From contig CM074179.1 in the NCBI GenBank assembly GCA_037179385.1, forward strand, positions 34,373,905 through 34,437,904: DNA of 64,000 nt. The letters run 5' to 3'. Below the pieces are notes generated by a model. That model ran no database searches. It was not told the DNA's origin and saw nothing but the letters and a program-made list of their open reading frames with translations. Made by a program: the position numbers and the translations under genes. The stretch is from Holothuria scabra. Its lineage: Eukaryota > Echinodermata > Holothuroidea > Aspidochirotida > Holothuriidae. Positions 32,301 to 43,880 of this stretch are shown in pieces (positions within the stretch are counted from its first letter, which is position 1; the number at the start of each line of letters is the position of its first letter).

Positions 32301-34528
32301 GAGAGATAGGGAAAGACATCGTAGGCGAGAGATACTACAGTAGAAACAGGTGCTGAGAAACATAAAGACCCAAACCGGATCGGACCTAAACGCAACTGAG
32401 AACCACATAACACATCACAAAACACAACAGATCACAGCTAAATAGACGGCAGTATTTGCCACCACTCACCAACAAACAGAAATCACCACACACACACACA
32501 CACACACACTTCCAACGACCAACAATACTAAGCCAAAACAACACACTCCCAAAGACAACAGAATTTTACATCTAAAGGCCACAACCCCAACGGCAACGTC
32601 GCAACCGATGCAACATCACGACCGATCGAAGCCAACAACCTTGTCAAAATGTTTCTCCCTCCTGTGCAGGGGTTATGTTTACAGAATCTTCCCAAGATTA
32701 TCCCCGCGAGTCGTAAAGGGGATGCTAAAGGGAAGGCCTGAACTGTTTGCGCAACGTATTTCATATATCAACAGTCTTTTTCAGGCGCGTGGCCAGGATT
32801 GTGTCATGGGGGTTTGGGGCACGACACGAGGGAAAATTCTAAGGATGGAGAGAAATGACCGTTATTTAAGGTGTTTTTTGCATTGCAAAGTTGGGTCAAG
32901 GGGGGGGGGGGTTCTAACCCCCACCCCACCCCAACCCCGTGGCCTACAGTACGCCACTTGTCTGCTTGAACCGTATTTAAAAACCGTATTTGAACTTTTT
33001 ATCTAGTTGATGCTCATGTGACATATTTAGTGTTGGTGTGTCTTTCAATTTCATCTAACATCAGCAGGCCATTAGGCCTTGAAGTAAGACCAAATGGAGT
33101 CATTTAGAACAATGAGTGAAACACAAGCTGAAGGTCTTGTGATTTTATTTACAGTACTTCCAAAGGGGGGGGGGGGGGCATTTGTACTTTTTCTCTGCCT
33201 GATGAAAAAGGTATGTCTGGATATCCCTCTACATGTTTTCATGGGGGAGATGAAAGAAAAACAGAATGCACTTGACAGTTACCTCTCTCCGAAGTGACTG
33301 TTAGCGATTGATAATACTTATTAATTATCATACCTGCTGACCCAAAGAATTTTTGATTTGATATTTGTTTTCTGTCTCCCAATCGGTGAAAGCCTCTAAG
33401 AGTTCAACCTGCTGGTGAACAAGGATCTGGTCCAGATGAGTCAAGTACTCCAGTCCTGGAGGACACCCAGGTAAAGCCTAGGTTTGGAGAAGAAAGAAAC
33501 AATTGTGTCAGCAAAAAATTTTTGATAAAAATGTGTAACAGTTGCAGCAGTATGTCCACCCGTTCATACATACAGAGGTGGAAACAAAATCATGCCCGTA
33601 GTCAAAGGTGTCCAGCAACCGAAGAGTTCAAGTGACAACTTTTCAGTTGGTGGGCGTGGTCCATATATATTAATGTATATTAAGTCACTCGAAACTTCAA
33701 ACACTCTCGCGGGATCCTTTTCACTGGGCGTAATTTTCCTTGAACTCCTTCGCTACAGACCATTCACAAGAATCAGCAAACAATACTGTATCACATTACC
33801 TTTGCTCTGAGGAAAAGCAATCACAAATTTCAATTGGCAAATCACAAAAGCATTGTAATACAAATTTTGCTTTTAAATAGACAAAACTAAAAACCTACTG
33901 TATGGATGTCATAAGGACAGGGGGTCTGATCATTATTGCGAAGGGCCGTTCCTCTAAAGAGTTATTATTCCGAATGTAACAACTGGATCCGTTTTCCGAA
34001 GGGTCATTCCGAATATAGACTTCTAGCCATTATCGCGGAAGGTTGATTTTCAGAGTTAGGAAAAGGGATCGTTTTTACCAAGGGTCGTTCATTCGGAAAA
34101 TAAACAAAAGGTCGTTTATTTCGAAGGAACGTTATACCGAATCAAAAATTATTCCGAATTTAGAATCCCCAAATGGTATATGGCCGTCATATTTTCACTT
34201 CGGAACAACGAACTTTGTCTAGGCTATTTAAAATAATGGCCCGATTTCATTTTGATAACGACCCTTCGGAATAAAGACATCTACTTTTAATTCGGAATAT
34301 AGACCCTTCGCAATTGTTGCCCTTTAGTTTTTGACGGCGTATTAAGGAAATTAATGAAACACTTACCACTGGAGCAGGCATCCACACAGTCGGTTGCTGC
34401 GCACCCGGAAGAGCTTGGCCAGGTAGGGGAGCCATTGGTGCTGGGGGTGCAACGGTACCACTCATCCCGTAAGGGTCGGGTTCTTTATCCATCGCCGAAT
34501 TTTCATTAAAAGGTTCTACACTGGTCAT
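29164..34528 (-). CDS. PLSCR: PLSCR-B: phospholipid scramblase, complete, 5 exons, 288 aa
   Basis: Predicted calcium-responsive phospholipid scramblase, a family that moves lipids between membrane leaflets without energy. Coding exons: 34528-34367, 33477-33334, 32294-32059, 31293-31173, 29367-29164. All have GT and AG borders and the frame stays open. Residues 1-54 are proline-rich and end in WMPAPV. Residues 55-102 hold GCPPGLEYL, the LDQILV segment and IKNSLGQQ. Residues 145-161 are a cysteine cluster (CCAGCC, CCCCPNC) like the palmitoylated cluster of PLSCR1. Residues 205-221 contain GPCCFC and GDIDF. Residues 248-259 are the EF-hand-like loop [12 protein letters not shown]. Residues 263-281 form the C-terminal hydrophobic helix. 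Length is near the family norm of about 290-330. The ATG at 34528 follows CCCAG, so a spliced 5' UTR or a start further upstream is possible. A SINE, a TTCCGAA-motif element and an AC-rich tract lie in its introns. Assignment is firm; the substrate details are family inference. Confidence 0.92.
29491..29751 (-). mobile_element. SINE with 13-bp TSD in PLSCR-B intron 4
   Basis: The insert 29504-29738 is flanked by ATACAAGCAATGG (29491-29503) and ATACATGCAATGG (29739-29751). It has the inverse tRNA-like head with GGACTCGAACTCCAGACC. The homologous intron of PLSCR-C (near 47105) has TTCAAGCAATAG with no SINE, so this inserted after the gene duplication. Confidence 0.8.
31173..31293 (-). CDS. PLSCR: PLSCR-B exon 4
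   Basis: 121 bp, entered in phase 2 after ATCAAACAG and left at GTGAGT. It reads [40 protein letters not shown], the conserved sheet strand and second cysteine motif of scramblases. Confidence 0.93.
32059..32294 (-). CDS. PLSCR: PLSCR-B exon 3
   Basis: 236 bp, phase 0 in and phase 2 out. It reads VFYAFEESD, then [20 protein letters not shown], then [20 protein letters not shown], then [13 protein letters not shown]. Nine cysteines fall within 17 residues. Flanked by TTTCAG and GTAAGA. Confidence 0.94.
32395..32650 (+). repeat. A+C-rich tract with CA microsatellite
   Basis: About 250 bp of the + strand are strongly enriched in A and C, with a pure CA run at about 32486-32510. It lies in PLSCR-B intron 2, so the transcript of that gene would be rich in U and G here. 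Confidence 0.7.
32783..32960. repeat. GGCGCGTGGCCAGG-type short TIR element, copy 1
   Basis: GGCGCGTGGCCAGGATTGTG at the left pairs with GTGGCCTACAGTACGCCACT at the right. The interior has G and C runs (CAAGGGGGG, CCCCACCCC). Related to 36968-37175. It lies in PLSCR-B intron 2. Confidence 0.6.
33334..33477 (-). CDS. PLSCR: PLSCR-B exon 2
   Basis: 48 codons, phase 0 at both ends, after AAACCTAG and before GTATGA. It reads [45 protein letters not shown]. This is the start of the conserved scramblase domain. Confidence 0.94.
33933..34316. repeat. TTCCGAA-motif foldback element in PLSCR-B intron 1
   Basis: The ends ATTGCGAAGGGCC and AGACCCTTCGCAAT are inverted. The interior repeats TTCCGAA or TTCGGAA many times in both orientations (near 33970, 33995, 34008, 34064, 34113, 34137, 34153, 34199, 34265, 34291). 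It is about 384 bp and non-coding. Confidence 0.65.
34367..34528 (-). CDS. PLSCR: PLSCR-B exon 1 (proline-rich N terminus)
   Basis: 54 codons from ATG at 34528 to the GTAAGT donor. The C-terminal half is rich in Pro and Ala ([18 protein letters not shown]) and ends [11 protein letters not shown], matching the WMPAP box just before the scramblase domain of vertebrate PLSCR1. No PPxY motif is visible. The second Met at residue 13 is an alternative start. Confidence 0.85.
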
Positions 34529-36967
34529 CTGGGTCGTATAAAGTAACCGAACTTCGAACGTCCTTCTGTTTGGAATAAAATTAAATTAAAACTGCACTAA
34601 GGTGAAAAAAGTGCCAGTTACTATACACGCGCATTTAAAGACCCTCCGAGCATTTATTATTTGTAAAGGGATTTCCGAATTTTCATCATTAGTAACTTTT
34701 TCCTCTTTACCTAAATTCTCTGTCCTATTCCCACGTAATGGGTTTAACATCGTGTCTAGCAGAATTTGCTACAAACACGTTTAGCAATACGAAGGTACTA
34801 ACTGGGTTATTTCCGTACCCGGAAGTGGGATATCTAAGCGTAGATATGCAAATGCATGTATGTATCCCTATCCCTAACCCTAGCCCTGACCCTAACCTAG
34901 TATTACTACATGTATGTGTACGTACAGTAACCCTAACCCTATTTACTATGCGCAAGTAACCCTTAACCTATTACTGGCCACGTAATTGCGTACGTAAACC
35001 CAATTAGAGCCCAATAGCTAGGTAATTAATATGTAAACTTTGCCCTACGGGAGGGACCAGGGGTAGGATCAGGGAAAGGATCTGGCCTCAGTTCAAATGT
35101 TCTGTCTGTTCTGTGTTGATACGGACTCGGAAATAGTGCTCGACTATTTTCTACATTAATACAGTTTAGTTTTCTTGTTTTTTGCGACGTGGTATTCAAT
35201 GATATTTAAATTAGATAACGTGCAATTATTTTAAATTACTATACTTAAAATAAGATCGACAGATAAAAAAATTGAAACAGTGAAGGCATATAGTACAATC
35301 TAAAATTAATCCAGGATATTCGAAATTCCTGTTAATTTGTAAAAATTCACACTATACAATAATCTTTAGCTACGAAGACGCTCGTACAGCTATCATCGTT
35401 TATATGCACAAACCATTTTAGCCCCCACCCTCCCAACCCGAATAATCTACAGTAAGTACTATACAAGTTCAGTCTATCCCTGGATAATTTTTCCAGCGGG
35501 AGCTTTCAAGTTCTTTTCAAAAATATTCAATTCATCTCCAGTCTTTTCGAAATTCAGTTGCCCTCATGCCTACATCAGTGTAACTAAGTGACTTAAGTCT
35601 TTTAAGTTCGTCCCTCAGGCTGGGCTGAACGTTTTTATTTAACAAAAATATTCAAGGCTATTTTTTAATTTTGATTTATGAAATTCGTAACATGCATGGC
35701 ATATATTTGGAGGTACCGGAAATCCTTTTCCAGTGCCACCAAATTACAGTAAATCTAAAGGCTAAAATCACACCTTAGCAATTTGGTCTACTGGAAATAT
35801 ATCAAAAGTAGAAGTAATTACCAAACCCAGCGAGATATCAAGCATAAAGCCTGAACAGAATCATTCTTGCTTCATCAGTTAATTAATCATACAGTAAATT
35901 AATTATACAAGTCTGCTAAATTGCAGCCTACAAATCAAACACAGGTATATGAAGTTGTGAAACAACACAAGTACATGTCTGATTTATTTTTCTTAAGTCA
36001 TCCTGACCCTCTGGCAAAGGGCCATTCAGGAAACCATAGTTAGCATACGAAATAAAATTCACACTAGCACAGTATGTCTTAGAGACGAAAAATTAGGTAA
36101 TAAATAAGTAACGTACTACCATATGTTGATTGCTCATACCACTCATTTACTTTTAAAATAGAATCAGTTTACAGAAGATAAAGAAAGATTGAAAGTCTAC
36201 AGAACGAGCTTATTCGCGGCGACTTTGATAAACATGATTGTAGCCTACAGTGGCATACTAGGACTACTTACTGAGTTGCAAAATTAATTCAAAGATGTCA
36301 AACTGTCCACCTTTACCACGGTTGAAACCGGTACGGTTGGATTGCAGGTTCTGTCATAAAGCTTGACAAACCGAGGCCCCGGTATTGCCGCTACGGACAG
36401 TACAGTGTTTTTAGGTTGGTGATTGAAACGGCTACCCTTGATAGGTACAGTTCGGTACCGGTACGTTTAAATTGCGCAGATGAAGTCCTCATTTGTTTTG
36501 TGTACCGTAACTATGTACTAGCTATTGTGTCTATTCGCTAATGCAAGTCACTGTCTCTCGTTTCTCCAACAAACCCTTGAAATGAATTATCGATTTCTCC
36601 TATCTATACTAACAGAATACTGCAGTCAAACGAGTTCACATTCAGAGATTAAAGTATTGCATTGTTTGATTTGAGTCTTGGTGAAGGCCATCTTTCTGCA
36701 TGGATTGCATAAGCTTTCATCATGGGTCCTAATCGTCCCACAAAGTAGGGACTCGGAGCTCTTATTTGGACGGATCGCTCTCTTTGTATATTGCGGTTTG
36801 TACCGTCAAGGTCACAAAAGAATCTCTGTCTTGTCCCCCTCTTGGAATTTCCACAAGACTAACAATAGATTACAAATTCGATTTGTTGCCTGCTCCATCT
36901 AACGTCAAGTCTGAAATGTTTCGCTAACCGTTAAGTCTGACATGTTTTGCTTCCACCTTACAAGTCG
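34529..36967. other. 5' flank of PLSCR-B
   Basis: It should contain the promoter, but no clear TATA box or initiator could be assigned. A degenerate CCCTAA-type stretch lies at 34863-34945. The rest is AT-rich and unassigned. Confidence 0.4.
34863..34945. repeat. degenerate telomere-like CCCTAA stretch
   Basis: Units such as CCCTAACCCTAGCCCTGACC and AACCCTAACCCTA are separated by other sequence. Similar short stretches lie at 24637-24700 and 54776-54815 on the other strand. An interstitial, low-copy motif, not a telomere. Confidence 0.55.
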
Positions 36968-37175
36968 CCAGGCGCGTAGCCAGGATTGTGTCTTGGGGGA
37001 AGATTTTGGTGTCATGGGGGGGGGGGGAGGGGGGGGTTGGGCTCAAAATGAGGGAAAAGTCTCACGATAGAGAAAAAAAGCTGCTATAGTAGGTGTTTTT
37101 GCATTACAAGGTTGGGTCATGGGGGGGGGGGGACCAACCCCCAAAACCACCCCGGTGACTACGCCACTGTCAGTC
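36968..37175. repeat. GGCGCGTAGCCAGG-type short TIR element, copy 2
   Basis: GGCGCGTAGCCAGGATTGTG at the left is the approximate inverse of GGTGACTACGCCACTG at the right. It has long G runs inside, like 32783-32960. A third fragment is near 49855-49912 (GTCGCGTAGCCACAG). Confidence 0.6.
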
Positions 37176-40100
37176 GCTGGAAAACCAAAAAATATTGCTT
37201 CTTGTTACGCGAGGTTTTGCGGGTCAGAGTATTTCACTAACATTTTATGTGAAAATAAGAACATGATTTAATGTACCTATTCATTTCAGGAGATATCACG
37301 AAATCGCCGAATATGCTTGACAACTATTAGACCCTTGTCTATGTCTATATGTCATTTGCACGAAGCCCGTCCTTTAGAAAGGAACAAGCTAACTGGTTAA
37401 TTTCAGTCAACCAGTCGTTTTAAGTTTTGTTGCATCTGTATCTTGTTGGTGGTGCTGTCAACCTACTTATCAAGAGTTTTTTTTTATTTTTTTTTTTTTG
37501 CATAAGCTAAATGTGTAAGTATTAGAAGACTTGAATGATGTTGTTAGCCTGTTGATATCAAATAAAAAACTACGGATAAAAGAGAGCCAAATGAGTAGCT
37601 TAGCAAAGATAATCTCTAGGTGTCCTCGATCATTGGCATAAATTAAAAACTTTCCTTTCAACCACTTTTCAAAAAAGAAACTCCCTCCACAGAGCAAGTA
37701 CGGAATACCTCCATGATTGTCCGAACTTAGCTCTAGCCGGAATTGTCTCAAAGCAATAAGTCACGCCTATTTAGTGTGGCAATTTAACAGTAGTTATAGT
37801 ACAACAGTGAGCGTTAAAAACTGGAAGTGCATAGGTTAGATATTAAGGTATTAAAGTTGAAGAGAAGACGGGTTTGTAGATAGACGATCGATGCTTCTTG
37901 AAATGAAAACGTAGACACCCAAGTAGATCAAAGGCGGTGTGGGGTGTACTAGTGAGTTTGTTTAATGACATGTGTCCTCAAATGATCTATGCTTTCATTG
38001 TGTTCACACTGCGTGCAAAGCAATTACATAAGCTTGACTGACCTGTTAGCTAACCCCAAATGTTACAACTTTTTGTTTTATGCTTTCAGTACTGTCAATC
38101 AAGTAACCAGGTATGAAATCTGACTCTAGCAAGTATGCAAAATGCTTCATTTCCTCTCTGAGGCGATAACATGTAACCAGACAGAGAAAGACGATGCTAC
38201 AAAAAGTAAAATAGGAAAGTTTCATCATGATTGAATTGCTCATTCGGAAGGGTGAGGTAGACGTATGTTCTTAATCAATAGGTAAATGCTCCCCTTTATT
38301 CCAGTCCCTGGGGATATGGGAACGGATTGAACTTAGCAGTAAGGTGGACCCGGAGTTCGTAGTTTCCTCAAGGAGCAGTTATGCGCAATATGTCAAAAGG
38401 TCGAATCTAGGGTAACTCTTTTACGTGGGTTTACATCTGATGGCAGGATGTAAACACACGCAAAAATGTAGTTTGCTTAAACCGGCCGACGCGGCGTTCA
38501 TATGCTATGTTACCAGTTGACCTGAACCAAAAGGTGACTAACGCATGCACGAATATAAACTGTCTTCGAACCCGTCTATGATTTTACCGGGGCCAACATC
38601 CTTCTGGCTAGCAATGTGGCCTATTTTAGACGGAATCATCTACTTCACACCTATTTGGTAGTCCATGGACTATAAATCACTCACGCAGGCAATAGGAAGA
38701 TGTGAGAGAGTTAGTTAGTTTGGTGGAGTTTTACGGCCCAGTTTCCAACCTATTGGTTCAAGTCGAGCCGGCCACGGCTCTTTTTCCAGTTGTGGCGGGA
38801 GATGGGAGAGAGTAGTACAAGGTCATTGCGTGACTCATTGCCAGAGAGTATACTTTTGACGTACAGTATGTTAAGTCCCCCTTCAGGGATTTTCCTTTTT
38901 CTTGTCGTTCAGCTTAACCTTACCGCATTGTCCCTAAAGCCCACCAACAGCTCTGTGAGAGGCCCTCTTCTACTTGGCGCTCTTTACATAACGTTGGTGG
39001 GGAATGTGAGTTTTCTAATTTCAAAGTCAGAAAAATTCTATTCAATGTAGAATGGCCAAGCTATGTTTCTATGAAAATGGTTTCTTACCACTCAAGTAAT
39101 TTCTTGGTGCATGGAGGGGTAAAGTCCAGGAAGACCAGGGTGATCTGACCTCCATCAGGTTAGTCAACACTGCAAAGCCAACCACGCAAATCATTTCTTC
39201 GTGCTCCCGTTAAAAGTATTTTATTTTTTGACTTGCATAAATGCTGTGAAAATAATTTTTACAGCCCACTTTGAATTTTACCCTTTCCTTCTAGGGGTAA
39301 ACCACGGACTTATATACATGGACAGGGCATGTAACGTGTACGTCCTGTCCGTAGATGGTCGCCACCGACTGAGACAAACAAGGGCACCATAAAGCTATAA
39401 ATCGTCGGATTAGGCGACGACTCTGTAATATTTTAAACAACAGTTAAACTTAAACGGGAAACAAAAAAATATCATATTCCTGCAATAGATGAAGGGAATT
39501 TGATCTTTTTCTTGCCGTTTTTTGAAAAATATTTCAACTTTCTTGCAAAATATGGGGGTATACTTGAGCAAGTCCAAGCTTTCACACAAAACCTTTGCAG
39601 ACGGCCATTTTGGTGCGCTTTTTCTCACACGAACGGTAGCGACAATGTACAGTGCAGTAATAATCGGTCCATGTATAGGAAGTAGGTGGGGTAAACAGAG
39701 GTTACGTACCACATAACATGTGCAAATCAAAGTATTTTATGTGCATGGTTCGTTAAACTTCCTGTTGAAACACGACATGTGGCTCTCTTTCGTTGTTGTA
39801 CATCTGGGGTACCAGAATTCAAACGATTGTGCAAACCTGTTACAAGTTTCCTGGCCACAACGTTATTCTGCTATAAAGAGTATCTAATTTGATAGCCACC
39901 ATTGCCATTGATGGACGTGTAGCCTGTTTCGAAAGATCAGACCCCTCAGATGGCCGGAAATAGCATTTCTAGACTTAAAAGAAGATCTAATGAGCTCTAT
40001 CGTCATTTTCGTTTGCAAATAAATACCTGTTTCAAAGTGAGTTCTCACACTGCAAAGTAATCAAAGAGGTGAAAAGAGGGTAATTTTGCCCGAAAGTCGC

Positions 40101-40378
40101 ACTATTTAAGCAGAGCACCATATTGATTGGCGCGGAAATAAATAAATAAATAAATAAAAAAAAAACAAATAGAAAAAAAAAACAGCAACTTGCTAAGTTA
40201 TCACGTAGTTACTACATAAATTAAAATGTACTTCCACTATCATATTAAACGGTCTTGATTCTTTTCTGGGAAGCTATACAACGGAACTGAAAATATGCTA
40301 AATGCTTCTCTGTTGTGACTCTTGGCTAAATTCAAGACCCTAATTTTGTGATGCGGATAGCAAGTAATTGTCTGATCT
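37176..40378. other. unassigned intergenic DNA between PLSCR-B and PLSCR-C
   Basis: Contains a SINE fragment at 38713-38796 but no recognised exon. Frames of up to about 106 codons (for example 39410-39730) have no family signature. Confidence 0.4.
38713..38796 (-). mobile_element. SINE fragment (3' part)
   Basis: Inverse tail and body: TTAGTTAGTTTGGTGGAGTT, then ACGGCCCAGTTTCCAACC, then TTTTTCCAGTTGTGGC, where similarity stops. Confidence 0.6.
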
Positions 40379-40600
40379 CAGTCGGCCATAACTGGGGTCT
40401 ACCTCTTTTTAATCTTTCAATTTCCTTGCTAACCTGTATCATGTATGGTTGAATAGTAAATTGTATCTTGATTCCTTCATTTTCACTCAATATTAGGGGT
40501 TGAAATTCATGTAGACAATAAATAGAGACGATTTATGGCTTACGGACCCCACTTATGGCCGCCCACTGATGGACCCCACTTATGGCCGCCTGCAGTCACT
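40379..40600 (+). repeat. dispersed repeat T, copy 1
   Basis: CAGTCGGCCATAACTGG and the following TTTCAATTTCCTTGCTAACC, through GACCCCACTTATGGCC, recur at 43408-43600. They also occur in inverse orientation at 62610-62850. Non-coding. Confidence 0.6.
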
Positions 40601-40689
40601 AAACACAAGCGCTGATCGGATTCGTCTATAGGCTTATCAATATTTCTCCTGCCTATTTCCCTTTGTTTTCAGACTCCTGTGTTGACCTT

Positions 40690-41850
40690 GGAATTTATTA
40701 TTATTAGGAATAGGACCTCCTTGTGAGGAAGGCAAAGTTTGGAAAGTTCTCATGCCACTTATAGAATCACATTCTGATAACATGGGATTGTTGCTGACAA
40801 AATTGGCTGCAAATTGTAAAGAAAACCAAAATAATGTCGATCAATGCGGGGATACTATGTCACATATGCTTGCTGCAAGTTCATTTTTTGTTTAAAATGT
40901 GACAGCCTTATCTTCTCATATGCTGAAAACCACAAATCAGCCTTCAATGCAAGTTTCACTTCAATGCTTAGAATAAATACCGTACCCCTCTAACATTTCG
41001 ATGTGACCTAAATCCTTTTTTTAAATCACTCGCGACGGCCACAAAAATTGGCGGAAAATTGTAAAGAAAATCAAAATAATGTAGATCAACGCGGGGATAT
41101 GATGTCACATATGCTTGCTGCAAGTTCACGTTTTGTTAGTTGCGGTGTTTGCCTTGCAGGCTGCCGCAACTAATGCAGTTACTCTCGAGATGTCAATATC
41201 TGACTTTTCCGGCACTTTATTTCTATCTTCTTGTAAATGCTTTGTTGTATCGAAAAATGGCTTAGTGCAACTCTTCGGGATGGTTCTTCTCTTTCGAGTT
41301 TTTAAGTTTTGTTGGAAATATGACTTTCGTGAGAGTGTATAATTGGGCTTTTTTTCATGTAAAATTTACGAACGCGGTCTATTTTTAGTAACAATCTTGC
41401 GGAAAAACCAGGTCCGTATGTGCTCTGGTGAAAAGTTTGTTGTTTAATTGAACACAGCGCCATCATTTTGGTTGTTTTTTAATTCATCGTATTATATTTA
41501 TTACAGATTGGTGCTTAGTGAATTTTGAGTATTTATATGAGGAGTTCTCTGTAGGGATTTATTCTTTTCAAGTGGCATGGAAGGGGTTGTGGTGAAGTAA
41601 AAATGGTATTTGTGTCACGGTACCCTAAAAATTATATAAAATCATCTTGAAAGTATAAAACCACCTGGTTTGTCGGCACTGCAACTAGTCTAGACGTTCG
41701 TCTTGTTTAAAATGTGACAGCCCTATCTTCTCATATTTTGAGAACCACAAATCGGCCTTCAATGCAAGTTTCACTTCATCCTAAGAATAAATATCGTGCA
41801 CCTTTAACATGTCAAATTTCGATGTGACCTAAATCCTTCTTTTAAATCAT
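40690..41850 (-). repeat. dispersed repeat R, inverse copies in tandem, one interrupted
   Basis: Inverse copies of the 17370/24000 repeat lie at about 40690-41010 and 41015-41137 plus 41694-41850. The second is split by a separate segment, 41138-41686, whose ends AGTTGCGGTG and the inverse of CACTGCAACT suggest a terminal-inverted-repeat element. Confidence 0.55.
41138..41686. mobile_element. AGTTGCRGTG-ended insertion inside repeat R
   Basis: 549 bp with short inverted ends (AGTTGCGGTG at left, CACTGCAACT at right). It splits the sequence ACGTTTTGTT / CTTGTTTAAAATG that is continuous in the neighbouring repeat copy (40880-40905). No clear target duplication was found. A 75-codon frame inside has no signature. 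Confidence 0.5.
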
Positions 41851-43187
41851 TTTCGATGGCCACAAATAATGACCACGCCATAAAATAGATTTCAGGGTTG
41901 AGGGAATGCTTTCCTTGGTTACCAAAAAGCCCAGAGTCTTACGACCCATTTCAAGTTGACATCCAGTTTCAAGTTGACGTTTACATGAAACATTTCGGCC
42001 CTGATTTTTTTCGCCACTGGACCATCTTATCTTCTCTTTCGGGACCTTGTATGACCAGCGTCTTGAAGGTATAATTTTTTGTAGAAGAGGAACGAAAAAT
42101 GAAAGGCAAAAAAATAGAAAATAGGAAACAAACACATTGTGTGACTTTACATATATTAGAAAATACGTTTAACTCCAGGTCATGGTGATTTATACAGATT
42201 GTGCTAAGTTCAACATTTTTAAAAAATGGAATTTAATGAAACATTGCAAGATTAAAATCTATATTACAATGGTAATACCCACGTAAATCGTATATTTCAT
42301 GAGAGGAAGCATTAATGTACAAATTTATATGAATATCATCCATCACTTTGATAGCTCTTTTCATTTATTAATAAAAAAGTGATGAAATAGACCACACTGT
42401 TCTCCCAAGGCCAGTGGTGGAACGTACAAATGTTCGGGTGACAACACCTTTCCACTAGCGCCCATTTAAGGTCTTGAACATCCTGCTTTCACGTTTAACA
42501 TGCACCAGCGGGGCGATGTTTAAACAAGAAATTTCCTAACTGGCTAACGATAACACTAATCCCTTATCTAATCCCTAACTTAACAAAGAATACAATCGAT
42601 ACAATACAATAACAACAACCAATCAAGAGACACCTCGTTAAACAGTCCGCATCTACTCGCAACAACCATTCTCCTAAAAAATCCCCAGTTCCGCCACCAG
42701 ATCAAGTTACCCCATCAAAATTAAATTAAAAATCACGTAATTAAGCAGATCTAAAAATATGTTACACAATGAGAAAAGAATAATTTTGAATTTTGCAGCG
42801 TGAAAATTTCAAACTATTGATCAATTTTGGATTACAAAAATTGCGCAGTTGAGTCAATTGAAGTGGGGGTCATTTCCACTCAGTATGTGTGTTATTGCGT
42901 CCGAAACTTCAAGGAGTTTAGAGTATTGTTGTCTATTGTTGGCTATACTAATGAGTTCTGGATTGCATAAATTCAAATTAACCAAGAAATGTTATTAAAG
43001 TTGTACACCTAGATAATTCTTTACTTTGAAATTTCCGTTATAAAAGTATGAACTTCTAGAAACAGGGTTGTGACGTTCTTCCAAAATAGGTACTTCATAC
43101 ATATAGGATGATTACCCTGTAATCTTTAAGCTAATTTTGCAAAGTAAATCTGCAATAATGTTCCTATATTTTTTTTATTAAGTGGAG

Positions 43188-43300
43188 ACAATTCAAAACT
43201 TAAAAGAAAAATTAACGAACTAGAAATTAAAAAATGAAAAAGATATTTTCCATTTTTTGAATTTCTAGTTCGTTAGTTTTTCTCTAAAATTTTCAATTGT
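43188..43300. repeat. AT-rich hairpin, about 50-bp arms
   Basis: The left arm 43188-43236 contains AACGAACTAGAAATT. The right arm 43251-43300 contains AATTTCTAGTTCGTTAG. The arms are nearly complementary, with a 14-nt loop. Probably a tiny foldback element; a structured RNA is conceivable. Confidence 0.7.
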
Positions 43301-43407
43301 TTCTATTGTATCGGTTTTGATGGATGCATTCATACACAGGCAGCAGTAAACACGCACTCACAACGTGTATAGATAAATCAAGACAGAGAGTGACAATCTG
43401 GTTTCAG

Positions 43408-43620
43408 TCGGCCATAACTATACCTTTAAATCTTTCAATTTCCTTGCTAACCGGTACCATGAATGGTTGTACACTAAATTGCACCTTGATTCCCTCAATT
43501 TCACTGAATATGAGGATTTTAAGTTCTTCTAGACAACAAATGAAGACGATTTAAGGCTGATGGACCCCACTAATGTCTGCTTACAGTCATTGTAAATACA
43601 AGCGATGTTCAGATTCGGCT
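43408..43620 (+). repeat. dispersed repeat T, copy 2
   Basis: Matches 40379-40600 from CAGTCGGCCATAACT through TGGACCCCACTAATG. Confidence 0.6.
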
Positions 43621-43783
43621 ATAGTATAGCGTTGCACATTTCAAAGAAGTGGCAAGACAAATAATCTGCAGGAGGTTCATGAACAAATTTGTCGACCATT
43701 TGCAGGACTAAAATTTTTTCGATCAATGAACTTTATTCCCTATAGCTGGCCTAAGGTATTCTGACGTTAGATACGTTAACGAC

Positions 43784-43880
43784 AATAACAGGTTTCCAGT
43801 TGTGGCTCACTGGCTTGTTTTCCCTTCTACGTTGTTTTGCTGAGCAGTTAGCACAATGACAGTATAGCTAGGTTCAAGGA
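43784..43880 (-). mobile_element. SINE fragment
   Basis: Inverse SINE body: TTCCAGTTGTGGCTCACTGG, CTTGTTTTCCC and GAGCAGTTAGCACAATGACA. Head and tail are missing. Confidence 0.5.

Noticed and set aside
34863..34945. Telomere end or chromosome fusion site
   Set aside because: Only a few degenerate CCCTAA units, broken by other sequence. Similar bits occur elsewhere in the window.
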